From contig JAIXRJ010000036.1 in the NCBI GenBank assembly GCA_027485235.1, forward strand, positions 1 through 64,000: a DNA stretch of 64,000 nt, given 5' to 3'. This DNA is from Comamonadaceae bacterium. GTDB lineage: Bacteria; Pseudomonadota; Gammaproteobacteria; Burkholderiales; Burkholderiaceae_C. The translations under genes were made by a program, and so were the position numbers. How positions within the stretch are numbered: the stretch's first letter is position 1; each line of letters opens with the position of its first letter. Positions 10,167 through 18,226 of this stretch are shown here, in pieces. The notes beneath the pieces are model-generated. The model had not been told where the DNA came from. It searched no databases and worked only from the letters and a program-made list of their open reading frames with translations.

Positions 10167-11213
10167 ATGAGCATCCGCACCGACGACTTTTTGCCCGAAC
10201 CCGTGCCCCGGGTCATTTCGGCGGCCCCCGTGTCGCACCAAGAGGAAGCCATTGAGCGCGCCTTGCGTCCCAAACTGCTCGACGAATACGTGGGCCAGGT
10301 GAAGGTGCGCGAGCAACTGGAGATTTTCATCAGTGCCGCCAAGATGCGCGAGGAGCCCCTGGACCATGTGCTGCTGTTTGGCCCGCCGGGTCTGGGCAAG
10401 ACCACACTCAGCCACATCATCGCGGCCGAGCTGGGGGTGAACCTGCGCCAGACCAGCGGCCCGGTGCTGGAAAAACCCAAGGATTTGGCCGCGCTGCTGA
10501 CCAACCTGGAGCGCAACGACGTGCTCTTCATCGACGAGATCCACCGCCTTTCGCCCGTGGTGGAAGAAATTTTGTACCCCGCGCTGGAGGACTACCAGAT
10601 CGACATCATGATCGGCGAAGGCCCGGCGGCGCGTTCCATCAAGCTTGACCTGCAGCCCTTCACGCTGGTGGGTGCGACCACGCGGGCGGGCATGCTGACC
10701 AACCCGCTGCGCGACCGCTTTGGCATCGTCTCGCGGCTGGAGTTCTACACCCCCGAAGAGCTGACCCGCATCGTGACCCGCAGCGCCGGGCTGCTCAAAG
10801 CGCCGATCGATCCGGAAGGGTCCTTCGAGATCGCTCGCCGTTCACGCGGCACGCCACGCATTGCCAACCGCTTGCTTCGCCGGGTGCGCGACTATGCCGA
10901 TGTCAAGGGCGACGGCACCATCCACAAAGCCATTGCGCAAAAGGCCCTGGTCATGCTGGATGTCGACCCCGAAGGCTTTGACCTGATGGACCGCAAGCTG
11001 CTCGAAGCCGTGATCCACCGCTTCGATGGCGGCCCGGTGGGCCTGGACAACATCGCCGCCAGCATCGGTGAAGAGCGCGACACCATCGAAGACGTGATCG
11101 AGCCTTATTTGATCCAGCAAGGCTATTTGCAGCGCACCCCCCGTGGACGCATGGCCACCTTGGCGGCCTTCAAGCATCTGGGTGTGACGCCGCCCAAGTC
11201 CTTCGGGCAGTGA
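10167..11213 (+). CDS. ruvB: Holliday junction DNA helicase RuvB
   Basis: Hexameric AAA+ motor that pumps DNA through the RuvA-junction complex. Walker A GPPGLGKT falls at residues 72-79. Walker B (VLFIDEIH), the [19 protein letters not shown] sensor/arginine-finger segment and the winged-helix C-terminus (TPRGRMAT) follow. The 348-residue length is typical. Cotranscribed with ruvA and converging with the phosphatase gene downstream. Confidence 0.98.
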   Translation: MSIRTDDFLPEPVPRVISAAPVSHQEEAIERALRPKLLDEYVGQVKVREQLEIFISAAKMREEPLDHVLLFGPPGLGKTTLSHIIAAELGVNLRQTSGPVLEKPKDLAALLTNLERNDVLFIDEIHRLSPVVEEILYPALEDYQIDIMIGEGPAARSIKLDLQPFTLVGATTRAGMLTNPLRDRFGIVSRLEFYTPEELTRIVTRSAGLLKAPIDPEGSFEIARRSRGTPRIANRLLRRVRDYADVKGDGTIHKAIAQKALVMLDVDPEGFDLMDRKLLEAVIHRFDGGPVGLDNIAASIGEERDTIEDVIEPYLIQQGYLQRTPRGRMATLAAFKHLGVTPPKSFGQ

Positions 11214-11222
11214 AGCGACCGC

Positions 11223-11867
11223 TCAGGCGCTCGTCTCGTCCTGGCCCCGTGCATCCAGGTGCGAGGTGTCGCCCCAGCCCACCAGCGACAGACCTTGCGG
11301 TGTCCACAGCAGGCGGTTGACGGCCGTGTTGGTCAGCTGCCAGGTGCGCGGTGCCTGCAGGTCCAGGCGTGTGGCAGCGCGGTAGAGGATGTCCATCACG
11401 CCCCCGTGCGCGACCATCACGATTTGCTGGCCAGGGTGGCGTGCGGCCAATTCGTCCACGGTGTTCAAAATGCGTTCACGCAACATGGTCAAGGATTCTC
11501 CGCCGCCCGGTGGCGTCCATTCGGGTGTGCGTTTGCGCCAGTGCAGGGCGTGCTCGGGCAGCTCGGCTTCGATCTCGGCAAAAGTGCGGCCCTGAAATTG
11601 GCCAAAGTGCCGCTCGCGCAAGCCGGTGTGCGACGTGACCGATTGGCCCATGGCCTGGGCGATCGCGCAGGCGGTGGTGTAAGCGCGGGACAGGTCGCTG
11701 GCATACACCGCATCGATGGCTTCGCTTTGCGCCAAGGCATGGCCGAGGTGCGCGGCTTGCCGCAAACCCACGGCATTGAGCGCGATGTCCATATGCCCCT
11801 GGATGCGGGTGTCCACATTCCAGGCCGTTTCGCCGTGGCGAATGGCCAAAATGCGGGTCGCGTCCAT
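11223..11867 (-). CDS. Histidine phosphatase family protein
   Basis: Cytoplasmic phosphatase of the phosphoglycerate-mutase-like superfamily. The RHG motif (residues 10-12, in AIRHGETAWN) carries the phospho-accepting His, and the second catalytic His is in VAHGG. The 214-residue size and lack of a mutase insertion suggest a small-molecule phosphatase (GpmB/CobC-like), but the substrate cannot be assigned. The ATG at 11867 begins the conserved core, and the open frame upstream is antisense to the neighbouring gene. Last gene of the minus-strand pterin/ttcA operon. Confidence 0.85.
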   Translation of the reverse strand: MDATRILAIRHGETAWNVDTRIQGHMDIALNAVGLRQAAHLGHALAQSEAIDAVYASDLSRAYTTACAIAQAMGQSVTSHTGLRERHFGQFQGRTFAEIEAELPEHALHWRKRTPEWTPPGGGESLTMLRERILNTVDELAARHPGQQIVMVAHGGVMDILYRAATRLDLQAPRTWQLTNTAVNRLLWTPQGLSLVGWGDTSHLDARGQDETSA

Positions 11868-11889
11868 GCGGTGCTGTGTCCAGGCAGGT

Positions 11890-12513
11890 TTATCGGGGGA
11901 TTTCGATGTTGACCCGGCGCAATCCCGCGGGCGGGTTCGGGAAGTTGGCCATGGCGGCCTGAAACAAGGTGGCAAAAACAGGCGCGCTGTCGCTCCAGAT
12001 GCCATCGTGTGCAGCACGGGTTTCATAGACCACTTGGCCGGATTTCAAGTCGCGCATGACCACACTGACTTCGCGGCGGTATTGTGTGGTGGGCGGAAAG
12101 CGCATGCCCATGCCCAGGCCCGCGTTGGGGCCGATGCCTCGCCCCATGGAAATGCTGCCGTAAAAAGGCGACCTGGCGCCCATGGGCAGGGGGCGGCCCC
12201 AAGGGTCGGCCAGGTACTGCGTGCCCGCAAAACCCACCAGCACACTGAGCTGGGCATTCGCATCGTCACGCACCAGGCCCACCGCGGCCATGGCCGCTTG
12301 TGCTTGCTGTTCGGCCAGGCCCGCTTCCGGGTTATTGGCCTGCGAGGGCAGACGCTCAAATCGGTATGTGGCGCCTTGCAGGCGCATGCCTGCAGGCGCG
12401 GCGGCCACCGACAGCACATCGCTGTCGACCAGCCGCACCGTGGCGCAGCCCGTCAACTGGCTCAAGGCCAAGGCAGCCATGGTCAGAAAAATACGCCGCA
12501 GTCCTTTGTGCAT
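11890..12513 (-). CDS. DUF4136-type lipoprotein
   Basis: Predicted outer-membrane lipoprotein of 207 residues. It starts with a basic n-region, a hydrophobic stretch and a lipobox LTGC with Cys23 as the lipidated residue. The mature part fits the DUF4136 family, whose function is unknown. A Gly/Met-rich stretch (SMGRGIGPNAGLGMGMRF) is an unusual low-complexity segment. A CAGGAG site precedes the ATG. It sits 17 bases after ttcA in the same operon. Confidence 0.8.
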   Translation of the reverse strand: MHKGLRRIFLTMAALALSQLTGCATVRLVDSDVLSVAAAPAGMRLQGATYRFERLPSQANNPEAGLAEQQAQAAMAAVGLVRDDANAQLSVLVGFAGTQYLADPWGRPLPMGARSPFYGSISMGRGIGPNAGLGMGMRFPPTTQYRREVSVVMRDLKSGQVVYETRAAHDGIWSDSAPVFATLFQAAMANFPNPPAGLRRVNIEIPR

Positions 12514-12530
12514 GATCAGACTCCTGAAGA

Positions 12531-13469
12531 TCACATCGAGATGACCTGAATGCCCGGCAAGGAGGCTTCCTTGAATTCTTCCTCGTCAAAAGCCTTGTCG
12601 CCATCATCGGACTCGACGCCTGTGATCTTCAAGTCTTTGAAGCCGTGCAGTTGGGCATCCATCAAGTGCGAGGGCACCACATTTTGCAGGGCGGCAAACA
12701 TGTTTTCAATCCGGCCAGGGTGCTTCTTTTGCCACTCGCGCAACATATTGCCCACCTGCAGACGTTGCAAATTCTCTTGGCTGCCACACAGGGTGCACGG
12801 GATGATGGGGAACTGTCGGTGCGCTGCCCAACGGATCAGGTCGGACTCGGCCACATAGGCCAGCGGGCGAATGACCATGAACTCGCCGTTGTCGCTGACC
12901 AGTTTAGGGGGCATGCCCTTGAGCTTGCCGCCAAAAAACATGTTCAAAAAGAAGGTCTGCAGCATGTCGTCGCGGTGGTGGCCGAGTGCCAACTTGTTGC
13001 ATTTGAGCTCACGCGCCACGCGGTACAAAATGCCCCGGCGCAGGCGCGAGCACAGGCTGCACATGGTTTTGCCTTCGGGAATCTTGTCTTTCACGATCGA
13101 AAACGTGTCTTGCGTTTCGATGTGAAACTCCACGCCCAGCTCTTTCAGGTACGCGGGCAGGATGTGCTCCGGAAAGCCCGGTTGCTTTTGGTCCAGGTTG
13201 ACCGCGACCAGTTCAAAGTCCACCGGGGCGCGGGCCTTCATCTTGAGCAGGATGTCCAGCATGCCGTAGCTGTCTTTGCCCCCCGACATGCAGACCATGA
13301 TGCGGTCGCCCGCTTCGATCAGGTTGAAGTCACTGATGGCCTGGCCCATTTGGCGGCACAGGCGTTTTTCGAGCTTGTGGGTTTCGCGCTCGATCTTGAT
13401 GGCTTTGGCCGCCTCTGACTCGGCTTGCGCTTGCACCCAGGCGTTGTCTGTTGCTGTGTCTGTGTTCAT
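12531..13469 (-). CDS. ttcA: tRNA 2-thiocytidine(32) synthetase TtcA
   Basis: Adenylates C32 of tRNA and inserts sulfur, using a [4Fe-4S] cluster. The PP-loop SGGKDS, the [10 protein letters not shown] pair and the CTLCGSQ motif are all visible, with ATP-binding LGHHRDD between them. The ATG at 13469 (312 residues) lies six bases after the folB stop and is preferred to a GTG at 13481 inside folB. An acidic C-terminal tail (about residues 285-300) is non-conserved. tRNA thiolation next to pterin genes is probably a housekeeping linkage. Confidence 0.94.
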   Translation of the reverse strand: MNTDTATDNAWVQAQAESEAAKAIKIERETHKLEKRLCRQMGQAISDFNLIEAGDRIMVCMSGGKDSYGMLDILLKMKARAPVDFELVAVNLDQKQPGFPEHILPAYLKELGVEFHIETQDTFSIVKDKIPEGKTMCSLCSRLRRGILYRVARELKCNKLALGHHRDDMLQTFFLNMFFGGKLKGMPPKLVSDNGEFMVIRPLAYVAESDLIRWAAHRQFPIIPCTLCGSQENLQRLQVGNMLREWQKKHPGRIENMFAALQNVVPSHLMDAQLHGFKDLKITGVESDDGDKAFDEEEFKEASLPGIQVISM

Positions 13470-13474
13470 GAGGT

Positions 13475-13846
13475 TCACCACTGTCCGGTTTCCATGCGAA
13501 TGGCCACTTCGCAGTCTTCAAAAATTTCAAGTTTGGCAATCTTGACGCGCACGCCCAACACGCCGGGCAACTGCATCAGGCGGTTCGAGACTTTGCCGAT
13601 CAGCGTTTCCAGCAGGTTGATGTGCTCGGCGGTGCATTCGTCGATGATGATTTTGCGCACTTTGCGGTAATCCAGCACCGAATGGATGTCGTCGTCGCTG
13701 GGCAGCAGGGGTTGTGTGCCCAGGTTCAGCTCGGCATCGACCTGGATCGGCTGGGGGCCTGTTTTTTCGTGTTCCAGGATGCCCAGATTCGCGTCAAAGC
13801 GCAAACCGGTCAGCTCCAGGGTTTGGTGTCCGGCAGGGGTTTTCAT
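13475..13846 (-). CDS. folB: Dihydroneopterin aldolase family protein, copy 1
   Basis: Member of the FolB fold (123 residues) that converts 7,8-dihydroneopterin to 6-hydroxymethyl-dihydropterin in folate synthesis. It keeps the helix with [12 protein letters not shown] and the INLLETL segment containing the substrate-binding Glu, plus the C-terminal [12 protein letters not shown] strand with the catalytic Lys. The start overlaps the stop of the second FolB-family gene (ATGA). Of the two tandem paralogues this one looks closest to canonical FolB. Confidence 0.85.
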   Translation of the reverse strand: MKTPAGHQTLELTGLRFDANLGILEHEKTGPQPIQVDAELNLGTQPLLPSDDDIHSVLDYRKVRKIIIDECTAEHINLLETLIGKVSNRLMQLPGVLGVRVKIAKLEIFEDCEVAIRMETGQW

Positions 13847-14238
13847 GTCGGGCTTTTGGTCTGAAAAATTTCGACCCCGACGGCTTCGCAGTCCGGGTAC
13901 ACATCGGGTTTGCAGCTCGACAGGCGCACCGCCTGCACCTGCGGGTGCGCGATCAGCTCGCGCATCAGGTCGTCGCACAAAGTCTCTTGCAGCACGATGT
14001 GGCCCTGAGCCACGCGCTTGGCAATCACTTCGCGGATGAAGTCGTAGTCCACCACTTCGGCCAGGTCGTCTTGAGTGGGTGTGGACGCGCTGTAGGGCAC
14101 GAACAGCTCCACATTGAAGACGATGCGCTGGGGGCCGAGCTTTTCAAAGTCGTGCGCACCGATGCGCACGTCCACCGTGTGGTTGCGCAGAAACAGGCGG
14201 CGGCAGTTCAGCGCCAATTGGGTCATGAGGTCGTTCAT
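13843..14238 (-). CDS. Dihydroneopterin aldolase/epimerase family protein, copy 2
   Basis: A 131-residue FolB-fold protein directly upstream of folB. It shares the VDYDFIREVI helix and the HIVLQETL substrate segment but is otherwise clearly diverged. Being coupled on both sides (ATGA with the SDR, ATGA with folB), it may be a FolX-type dihydroneopterin-triphosphate epimerase or a second aldolase. Sequence alone does not settle this. Confidence 0.8.
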   Translation of the reverse strand: MNDLMTQLALNCRRLFLRNHTVDVRIGAHDFEKLGPQRIVFNVELFVPYSASTPTQDDLAEVVDYDFIREVIAKRVAQGHIVLQETLCDDLMRELIAHPQVQAVRLSSCKPDVYPDCEAVGVEIFQTKSPT

Positions 14239-15017
14239 GAAACGGCTTTCGTGTCGGCGGGGTCCGCCAGGAACATCACATCGCGCGCCAAAGGCACCAA
14301 GTGCTGGCCGTTGTCCACACAGACCGTGGTGCCGGTGATGCAGGGGTTTTGCGCCAGAAACAAGCAGGTGGCGGCCACCTGCGCGGGGTCGATCGGCTCG
14401 CGCAAGAGGTTGACGCGGCTGGCGCGGTCAAAGTTGTCTTGGGTTTGCGGTCCGCTCAAAAACATCAGGCCCGGGGCCACGCCGCACACGCGCAAGGGGG
14501 CCAGGGCCTGCGCTTGCAAGGCCACGGCGCGCTCCAGCGCCAGTTTGGACACGGTGTATGAAAAATAGTCCGGGTTCAGGTTGAACACCTTCTGGTCCAG
14601 GATGTGGACCACGCTGCGCTGGCCTGACGCAGCGTCGGGTGCAGATTGCTGCGCCATCAGCGAGGCCAGCATCATGGGCGCGATCAAATTCACTTCCAGC
14701 TGCAGACGGGCACCGGGCAAGTCCATATTGGTGCCCTCGTCCGGTTCGAACAGCGAGGCGTTGTTGATCAAGCAGTCGAGCGGGCCGTGGTTTTGCACGA
14801 TGTGCGCCATCATCTGTTCGACTTGCGCGCTCTGGGCCAAGTCGGCTTGCACGCATGCCACATGACGCCCTGCGGCCTGCAGTTCAGACTGCAGCGCCTT
14901 GGCCGCATCGGCCGAGCGTTGGTAATGGCACCACACGCGCCAGCCCGCCGCCGCAAATTGGCGAACGATCTCGGCGCCCAGGCGGTGAGCGCCTCCGGTG
15001 ACCAGAACTTGTTTCAT
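14235..15017 (-). CDS. Pteridine reductase-like SDR (PTR1/FolM type)
   Basis: Short-chain dehydrogenase of 260 residues with the TGxxxRxG nucleotide motif (TGGAHRLG, residues 7-14). The Arg at that place is the mark of PTR1/FolM pteridine reductases rather than general SDRs. NNAS and the YTVSK catalytic pair are intact, and the late VDNGQHL segment matches the family. Context supports a pterin role: it overlaps (ATGA) a FolB-family gene. It may reduce dihydromonapterin or dihydrofolate. First gene of the minus-strand operon. Confidence 0.8.
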   Translation of the reverse strand: MKQVLVTGGAHRLGAEIVRQFAAAGWRVWCHYQRSADAAKALQSELQAAGRHVACVQADLAQSAQVEQMMAHIVQNHGPLDCLINNASLFEPDEGTNMDLPGARLQLEVNLIAPMMLASLMAQQSAPDAASGQRSVVHILDQKVFNLNPDYFSYTVSKLALERAVALQAQALAPLRVCGVAPGLMFLSGPQTQDNFDRASRVNLLREPIDPAQVAATCLFLAQNPCITGTTVCVDNGQHLVPLARDVMFLADPADTKAVS

Positions 15018-15209
15018 GGTTGTGAGCAGCTTGCGTTGTTGGGAAAGGTTGGCCTGCGAAGGTCGCTTCAAGTAGTTTGTCAGATCGGGATCGATCCGGG
15101 GTCCCAACGGGGTCAACGCTGGGTGCCGCGTCGAGTCCAGCATGACGGTTTGTTAAGTGGGTCGTCAATTATCGGTGAAGCGGCGGGCTCGGGTCGTTTG
15201 CGCCCACTC

Positions 15210-16346
15210 ATGACCTCGTGTGGCTTGGGCGAGAATCCTGGGGTGACGACACCCAACACCGCCCCCACTTTTGAACTGACCCCACTGATCCACCAGGCCA
15301 TTGCCCAAGCCGGTGGCTGGATCGGTTTTGACCGCTTCATGGCCATGGCCCTGTACGAGCCCGGTCTGGGCTACTACACCAACGCCCTGCAAAAGTTCGG
15401 CGCCATGCCCTCTTCGGGCAGCGATTTTGTGACCGCGCCGGGCATGTCGCCCTTGTTTGGCCAAACATTGGCGGTGCAGGTGCGTGAGGCTTTGGACGCC
15501 ACAGGCACCGACGAAGTCTGGGAGTTTGGTGCGGGCACCGGGGCCTTGGCCTTGCAATTGCTGGACAGCCTGGGCGATGTGGTCAACCGTTACACGATCA
15601 TCGATTTGTCGGGCCGCTTGCGCGCCCGCCAGGCCGACAACTTGCTGAAACACGCGGGGAAAGTGCGTTGGCTCGACACCTGGCCCGACGCCATCGAGGG
15701 CGTGGTGGTGGGCAACGAGGTGCTGGACGCCATGCCGGTGCAACTCTTGCAGCGCACGCAAGGCGTCTGGCACGAGCGTGGCGTCGTCAGCGCGGGGGAG
15801 GGTTTCGCTTGGCAAGACCGCCTGACTGACCTGCGCCCGCCTGTGGACATTGAAGGCGAGCACGACTATTTGACCGAAATTCACCCCCAAGCCGAAGCCT
15901 TCATCACCAGTTTGGCCGAGCGCTTGCTGGCCGGCAAAGGCGGGGCGGCGTTTTTCCTCGATTACGGCTTTCCCGAGGGCGAATACTTTCATCCCCAGCG
16001 CCACATGGGCACCGTCATGTGCCATCAGCTGCACCAGGCCGATGCCAACCCTTTGGTGGCCGTGGGGCAAAAAGACATCACTTCGCATGTCAACTTCACG
16101 GGCGTGGCTTTGGCGGCACAGAATGCTGGCTTGCATGTGTTGGGCTATGCCAGCCAAGCCTGGTTTTTGCTTAACCTCGGCCTGGCCGAGCGCATGGCCG
16201 AGGCCTCTTTGGCCGAGCGCAGCCAAGCCCAACGCTTGGTCCATGAGCACGAAATGGGCGAACTGTTCAAAGTGATCGGCCTGACCACCTCGGGCGATTG
16301 GTTCGCACAAGGTTTTGACCGAGGTGACCGGTCGCATCGGCTGTAA
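15210..16346 (+). CDS. SAM-dependent methyltransferase, MidA/NDUFAF7 family
   Basis: COG1565 protein of about 378 residues. The conserved N-terminus (IGFDRFMAMALYEPGLGYYT), the SDFVTAPGMSPLFG segment and the SAM-binding EFGAGTGALA are present, followed by VVGNEVLDAMPV and FFLDYGFPEGEY. The mitochondrial relatives methylate a complex I subunit. The bacterial target is not established. An alternative GTG start at 15243 is equally plausible. Divergent from the SDR operon. Confidence 0.88.
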   Translation: MTSCGLGENPGVTTPNTAPTFELTPLIHQAIAQAGGWIGFDRFMAMALYEPGLGYYTNALQKFGAMPSSGSDFVTAPGMSPLFGQTLAVQVREALDATGTDEVWEFGAGTGALALQLLDSLGDVVNRYTIIDLSGRLRARQADNLLKHAGKVRWLDTWPDAIEGVVVGNEVLDAMPVQLLQRTQGVWHERGVVSAGEGFAWQDRLTDLRPPVDIEGEHDYLTEIHPQAEAFITSLAERLLAGKGGAAFFLDYGFPEGEYFHPQRHMGTVMCHQLHQADANPLVAVGQKDITSHVNFTGVALAAQNAGLHVLGYASQAWFLLNLGLAERMAEASLAERSQAQRLVHEHEMGELFKVIGLTTSGDWFAQGFDRGDRSHRL

Positions 16347-16364
16347 ACCGCTGCAAGGCAATCC

Positions 16365-16559
16365 ATGTTTCGTTGGCTCATCGTCGTTTTGCTGGCCCTG
16401 ATCATTTTCAGTGGCTTGCAGCCTTGGTTGCAAAAACTGGGCTTTGGCCGTTTGCCGGGTGACTTCCGCTTTCGCCTGTTCGGGCGCGAATGGTTCATCC
16501 CGATCACCAGCACCTTGCTGCTGAGCATGCTGGCCGCCGCCGTTGCCAAGTGGCTGTGA
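16365..16559 (+). CDS. DUF2905 small membrane protein
   Basis: A 64-residue protein with two hydrophobic helices (about residues 4-18 and 47-62) separated by a GFGRLPGDFRF loop, the typical pattern of DUF2905. Function unknown. It follows the methyltransferase by 18 bases and is probably cotranscribed. Confidence 0.85.
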   Translation: MFRWLIVVLLALIIFSGLQPWLQKLGFGRLPGDFRFRLFGREWFIPITSTLLLSMLAAAVAKWL

Positions 16560-16957
16560 TGGTGGCGCGGTGATGGACCCCGGCTTGGGGGCCGGGATCC
16601 ATGTTTGCGCCCCACGTTTTGATCTTCAGAGCCACAAAGTCAAGCCAAGACCGAACGTGGTATAGTGCGACACGCCATTGGCGACTTATGCCCATCTAGC
16701 TCTTCGCGAGCCGATAGCGCATCCCGGCAGAGGGATGCCAGTCTTGTCCTCCACTGTGCACATCGCCCGCCATGCTGATCAAGCTGGGCTCAGACGATTT
16801 TTTGCTTCCTTTTGATGCACCTCTGCACGGTGCGCTGTGGTCCATTCCCAATGGATTTATCGGAAGCGTTTTTGGCAGCAGGACACGCCAAATCCCGTGC
16901 CGCGAGACCGCCCCTAAGAGGCAGGAAAAGCGGCCAGACTCCCGTTAGATAAAATCC
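16560..16957 (+). other. Non-coding region with TATAGT box and tandem hairpins
   Basis: About 400 bases without a credible gene. TATAGT at 16661-16666 could be a -10 box. Immediately downstream come three consecutive hairpins: CGCC/GGCG at 16673-16683, GCTC/GAGC at 16699-16711 with a UUCG-like loop, and GCATCCC/GGGATGC at 16719-16738. A leader of nearly 280 bases before the next ATG would be long. A small RNA or cold-responsive leader is possible. Confidence 0.45.
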
Positions 16958-17209
16958 ATGACGATTCACCATTGTTTTCACAAGTCCATTTCGGTGGGCA
17001 AGTACCGAATCCAACCCTGCTCCCGGGCCTTGCCCAATGGGGCTTTTGGCGCGCAAGTGTCCGTGGCCAGTGGCCGCGGAAGCGCCAGCACCGACCGTGT
17101 GATGCGGTTTGTGCCCGAATTTGCAACGCCTGCTGCTGCCAGCCAGTACGCCCTCGACGAAGGCGTGCTCTGGGTCGAGCGTCAGACGACCAAACCAATT
17201 GTGTTTTGA
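16958..17209 (+). CDS. Small conserved-type hypothetical protein
   Basis: An 83-residue, mildly basic protein without signal peptide, membrane segment or recognised domain. Coding is supported by third-position GC bias and by its place 14 bases upstream of an infA gene. No ribosome binding site is seen. TAAAAT at 16950-16955 lies just before the ATG, so the gene may be read from the upstream leader or even be leaderless. I do not recognise its family with confidence. A role tied to translation or cold response is only inferred from context. Confidence 0.6.
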   Translation: MTIHHCFHKSISVGKYRIQPCSRALPNGAFGAQVSVASGRGSASTDRVMRFVPEFATPAAASQYALDEGVLWVERQTTKPIVF

Positions 17210-17223
17210 GAAAGACGTTTTAA

Positions 17224-17478
17224 ATGGCTAAAGAAGAACTGATTGAACTGATGGGCGTGGTCAACGAGGTGTTGCCCGATACACGTTTCCGCGTGACGCT
17301 GGACAACGGTCACCAACTGATCGCTTACTCCGCAGGCAAGATGCGCAAGAACCACATTCGCATTTTGGCCGGTGACCGCGTGACCCTGGAGCTCTCGCCT
17401 TATGACCTGAGCAAAGGCCGCATCAGCTTCCGTCACCTGGCTGGTCGCCCACCCATGACCCCACGCACCCCTCGTTGA
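17224..17478 (+). CDS. infA: Translation initiation factor IF-1
   Basis: An 84-residue OB-fold protein that binds the A site of the 30S subunit during initiation. The sequence [30 protein letters not shown] and the conserved [28 protein letters not shown] are unmistakable. It carries a short non-standard Pro/Arg-rich C-terminal tail. The place beside trxC rather than in the ribosomal protein cluster suggests a second infA copy, common in Burkholderiales. Confidence 0.95.
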   Translation: MAKEELIELMGVVNEVLPDTRFRVTLDNGHQLIAYSAGKMRKNHIRILAGDRVTLELSPYDLSKGRISFRHLAGRPPMTPRTPR

Positions 17479-17567
17479 GGGGCCGGACAGCTGGCCAGCT
17501 GTCCCTCGCACAGGGCTCTTGAAGCGCAGGCCGTGGCCCCCAGATGGGATGGAACACAGGGGAGCCC

Positions 17568-18014
17568 ATGACCACTTCAGCCGAATCCTTGCACGTTGTT
17601 TGTCCGCATTGCCACACCACCAACCGGGTGCGTGTGGCCGACCTGCCCAACAGCCCCGATTGCGGGCAATGCCACCAGTCCCTGTTTGATGGCCATCCCG
17701 TGGCGCTGGCCGAGGCCAGTTTTGACAAGCACATCGGCCGCAGCCAGCTGCCTGTGCTGGTGGACTTTTGGGCCCCTTGGTGCGGCCCTTGCCGCATGAT
17801 GGCCCCGGCTTACGAGCAAGCCGCCGGCTTGCTCGAGCCCCAAGTGCGGTTGGCCAAACTGAACACCGAAGAAGCGCAAGGCATCGCCGCCCGTTTCAAC
17901 ATCCGCAGCATCCCTACGCTGGCGCTGTTTGTGGGCGGCAAAGAAGTCGCCCGGCAAGCCGGAGCGTTCCGTTCGGCGCAAGACATTGCACAGTGGACGC
18001 GTTCGCACCTTTGA
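17568..18014 (+). CDS. trxC: Thioredoxin TrxC (thioredoxin 2)
   Basis: Thiol-disulfide reductant of 148 residues with an N-terminal zinc ribbon (CPHC at 12-15, CGQC at 32-35) and a thioredoxin domain with active site WCGPC (Cys72, Cys75). The cis-Pro loop (SIPTL) is present. The ATG at 17568 has GGGGAG seven bases upstream. An in-frame ATG 24 bases earlier lacks this. In other bacteria this form responds to oxidative stress. Confidence 0.95.
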   Translation: MTTSAESLHVVCPHCHTTNRVRVADLPNSPDCGQCHQSLFDGHPVALAEASFDKHIGRSQLPVLVDFWAPWCGPCRMMAPAYEQAAGLLEPQVRLAKLNTEEAQGIAARFNIRSIPTLALFVGGKEVARQAGAFRSAQDIAQWTRSHL

Positions 18015-18070
18015 TTTTGTGTGCAAGAGCAGCACACGGTGGTCGATTGAAGAGCCACACCGCGTGCTCG

Positions 18071-18175
18071 AATCGCGCGCAGGGCGCAGCTCCCACAAGG
18101 CATCACGGACACATCGTGCGCAAGCTCAGTGCCGACAAGGCTGTTTGGTAAGTGGGAGCAGCGCCCTGCGCGCGC
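18071..18175. repeat. REP-like inverted pair downstream of trxC
   Basis: Two copies of the genome's REP-like element face each other about 50 bases apart: one starts AATCGCGCGCAGGGCGCAGC (18071) and the other ends in the inverse, starting GTGGGAGCAGCGCCC (18153). They lie between the convergent trxC and cca genes and could fold into a large hairpin. Confidence 0.75.
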
Positions 18176-18226
18176 TGGTTTGCCCACCAAAATCGCATGC
18201 CTGGGCCCGTTGCCAGTTGCCCAGAA

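Noticed and set aside
16790..17056. 88-codon minus-strand frame near infA
   Set aside because: No ribosome binding site or family match; overlaps the better-supported plus-strand small gene.
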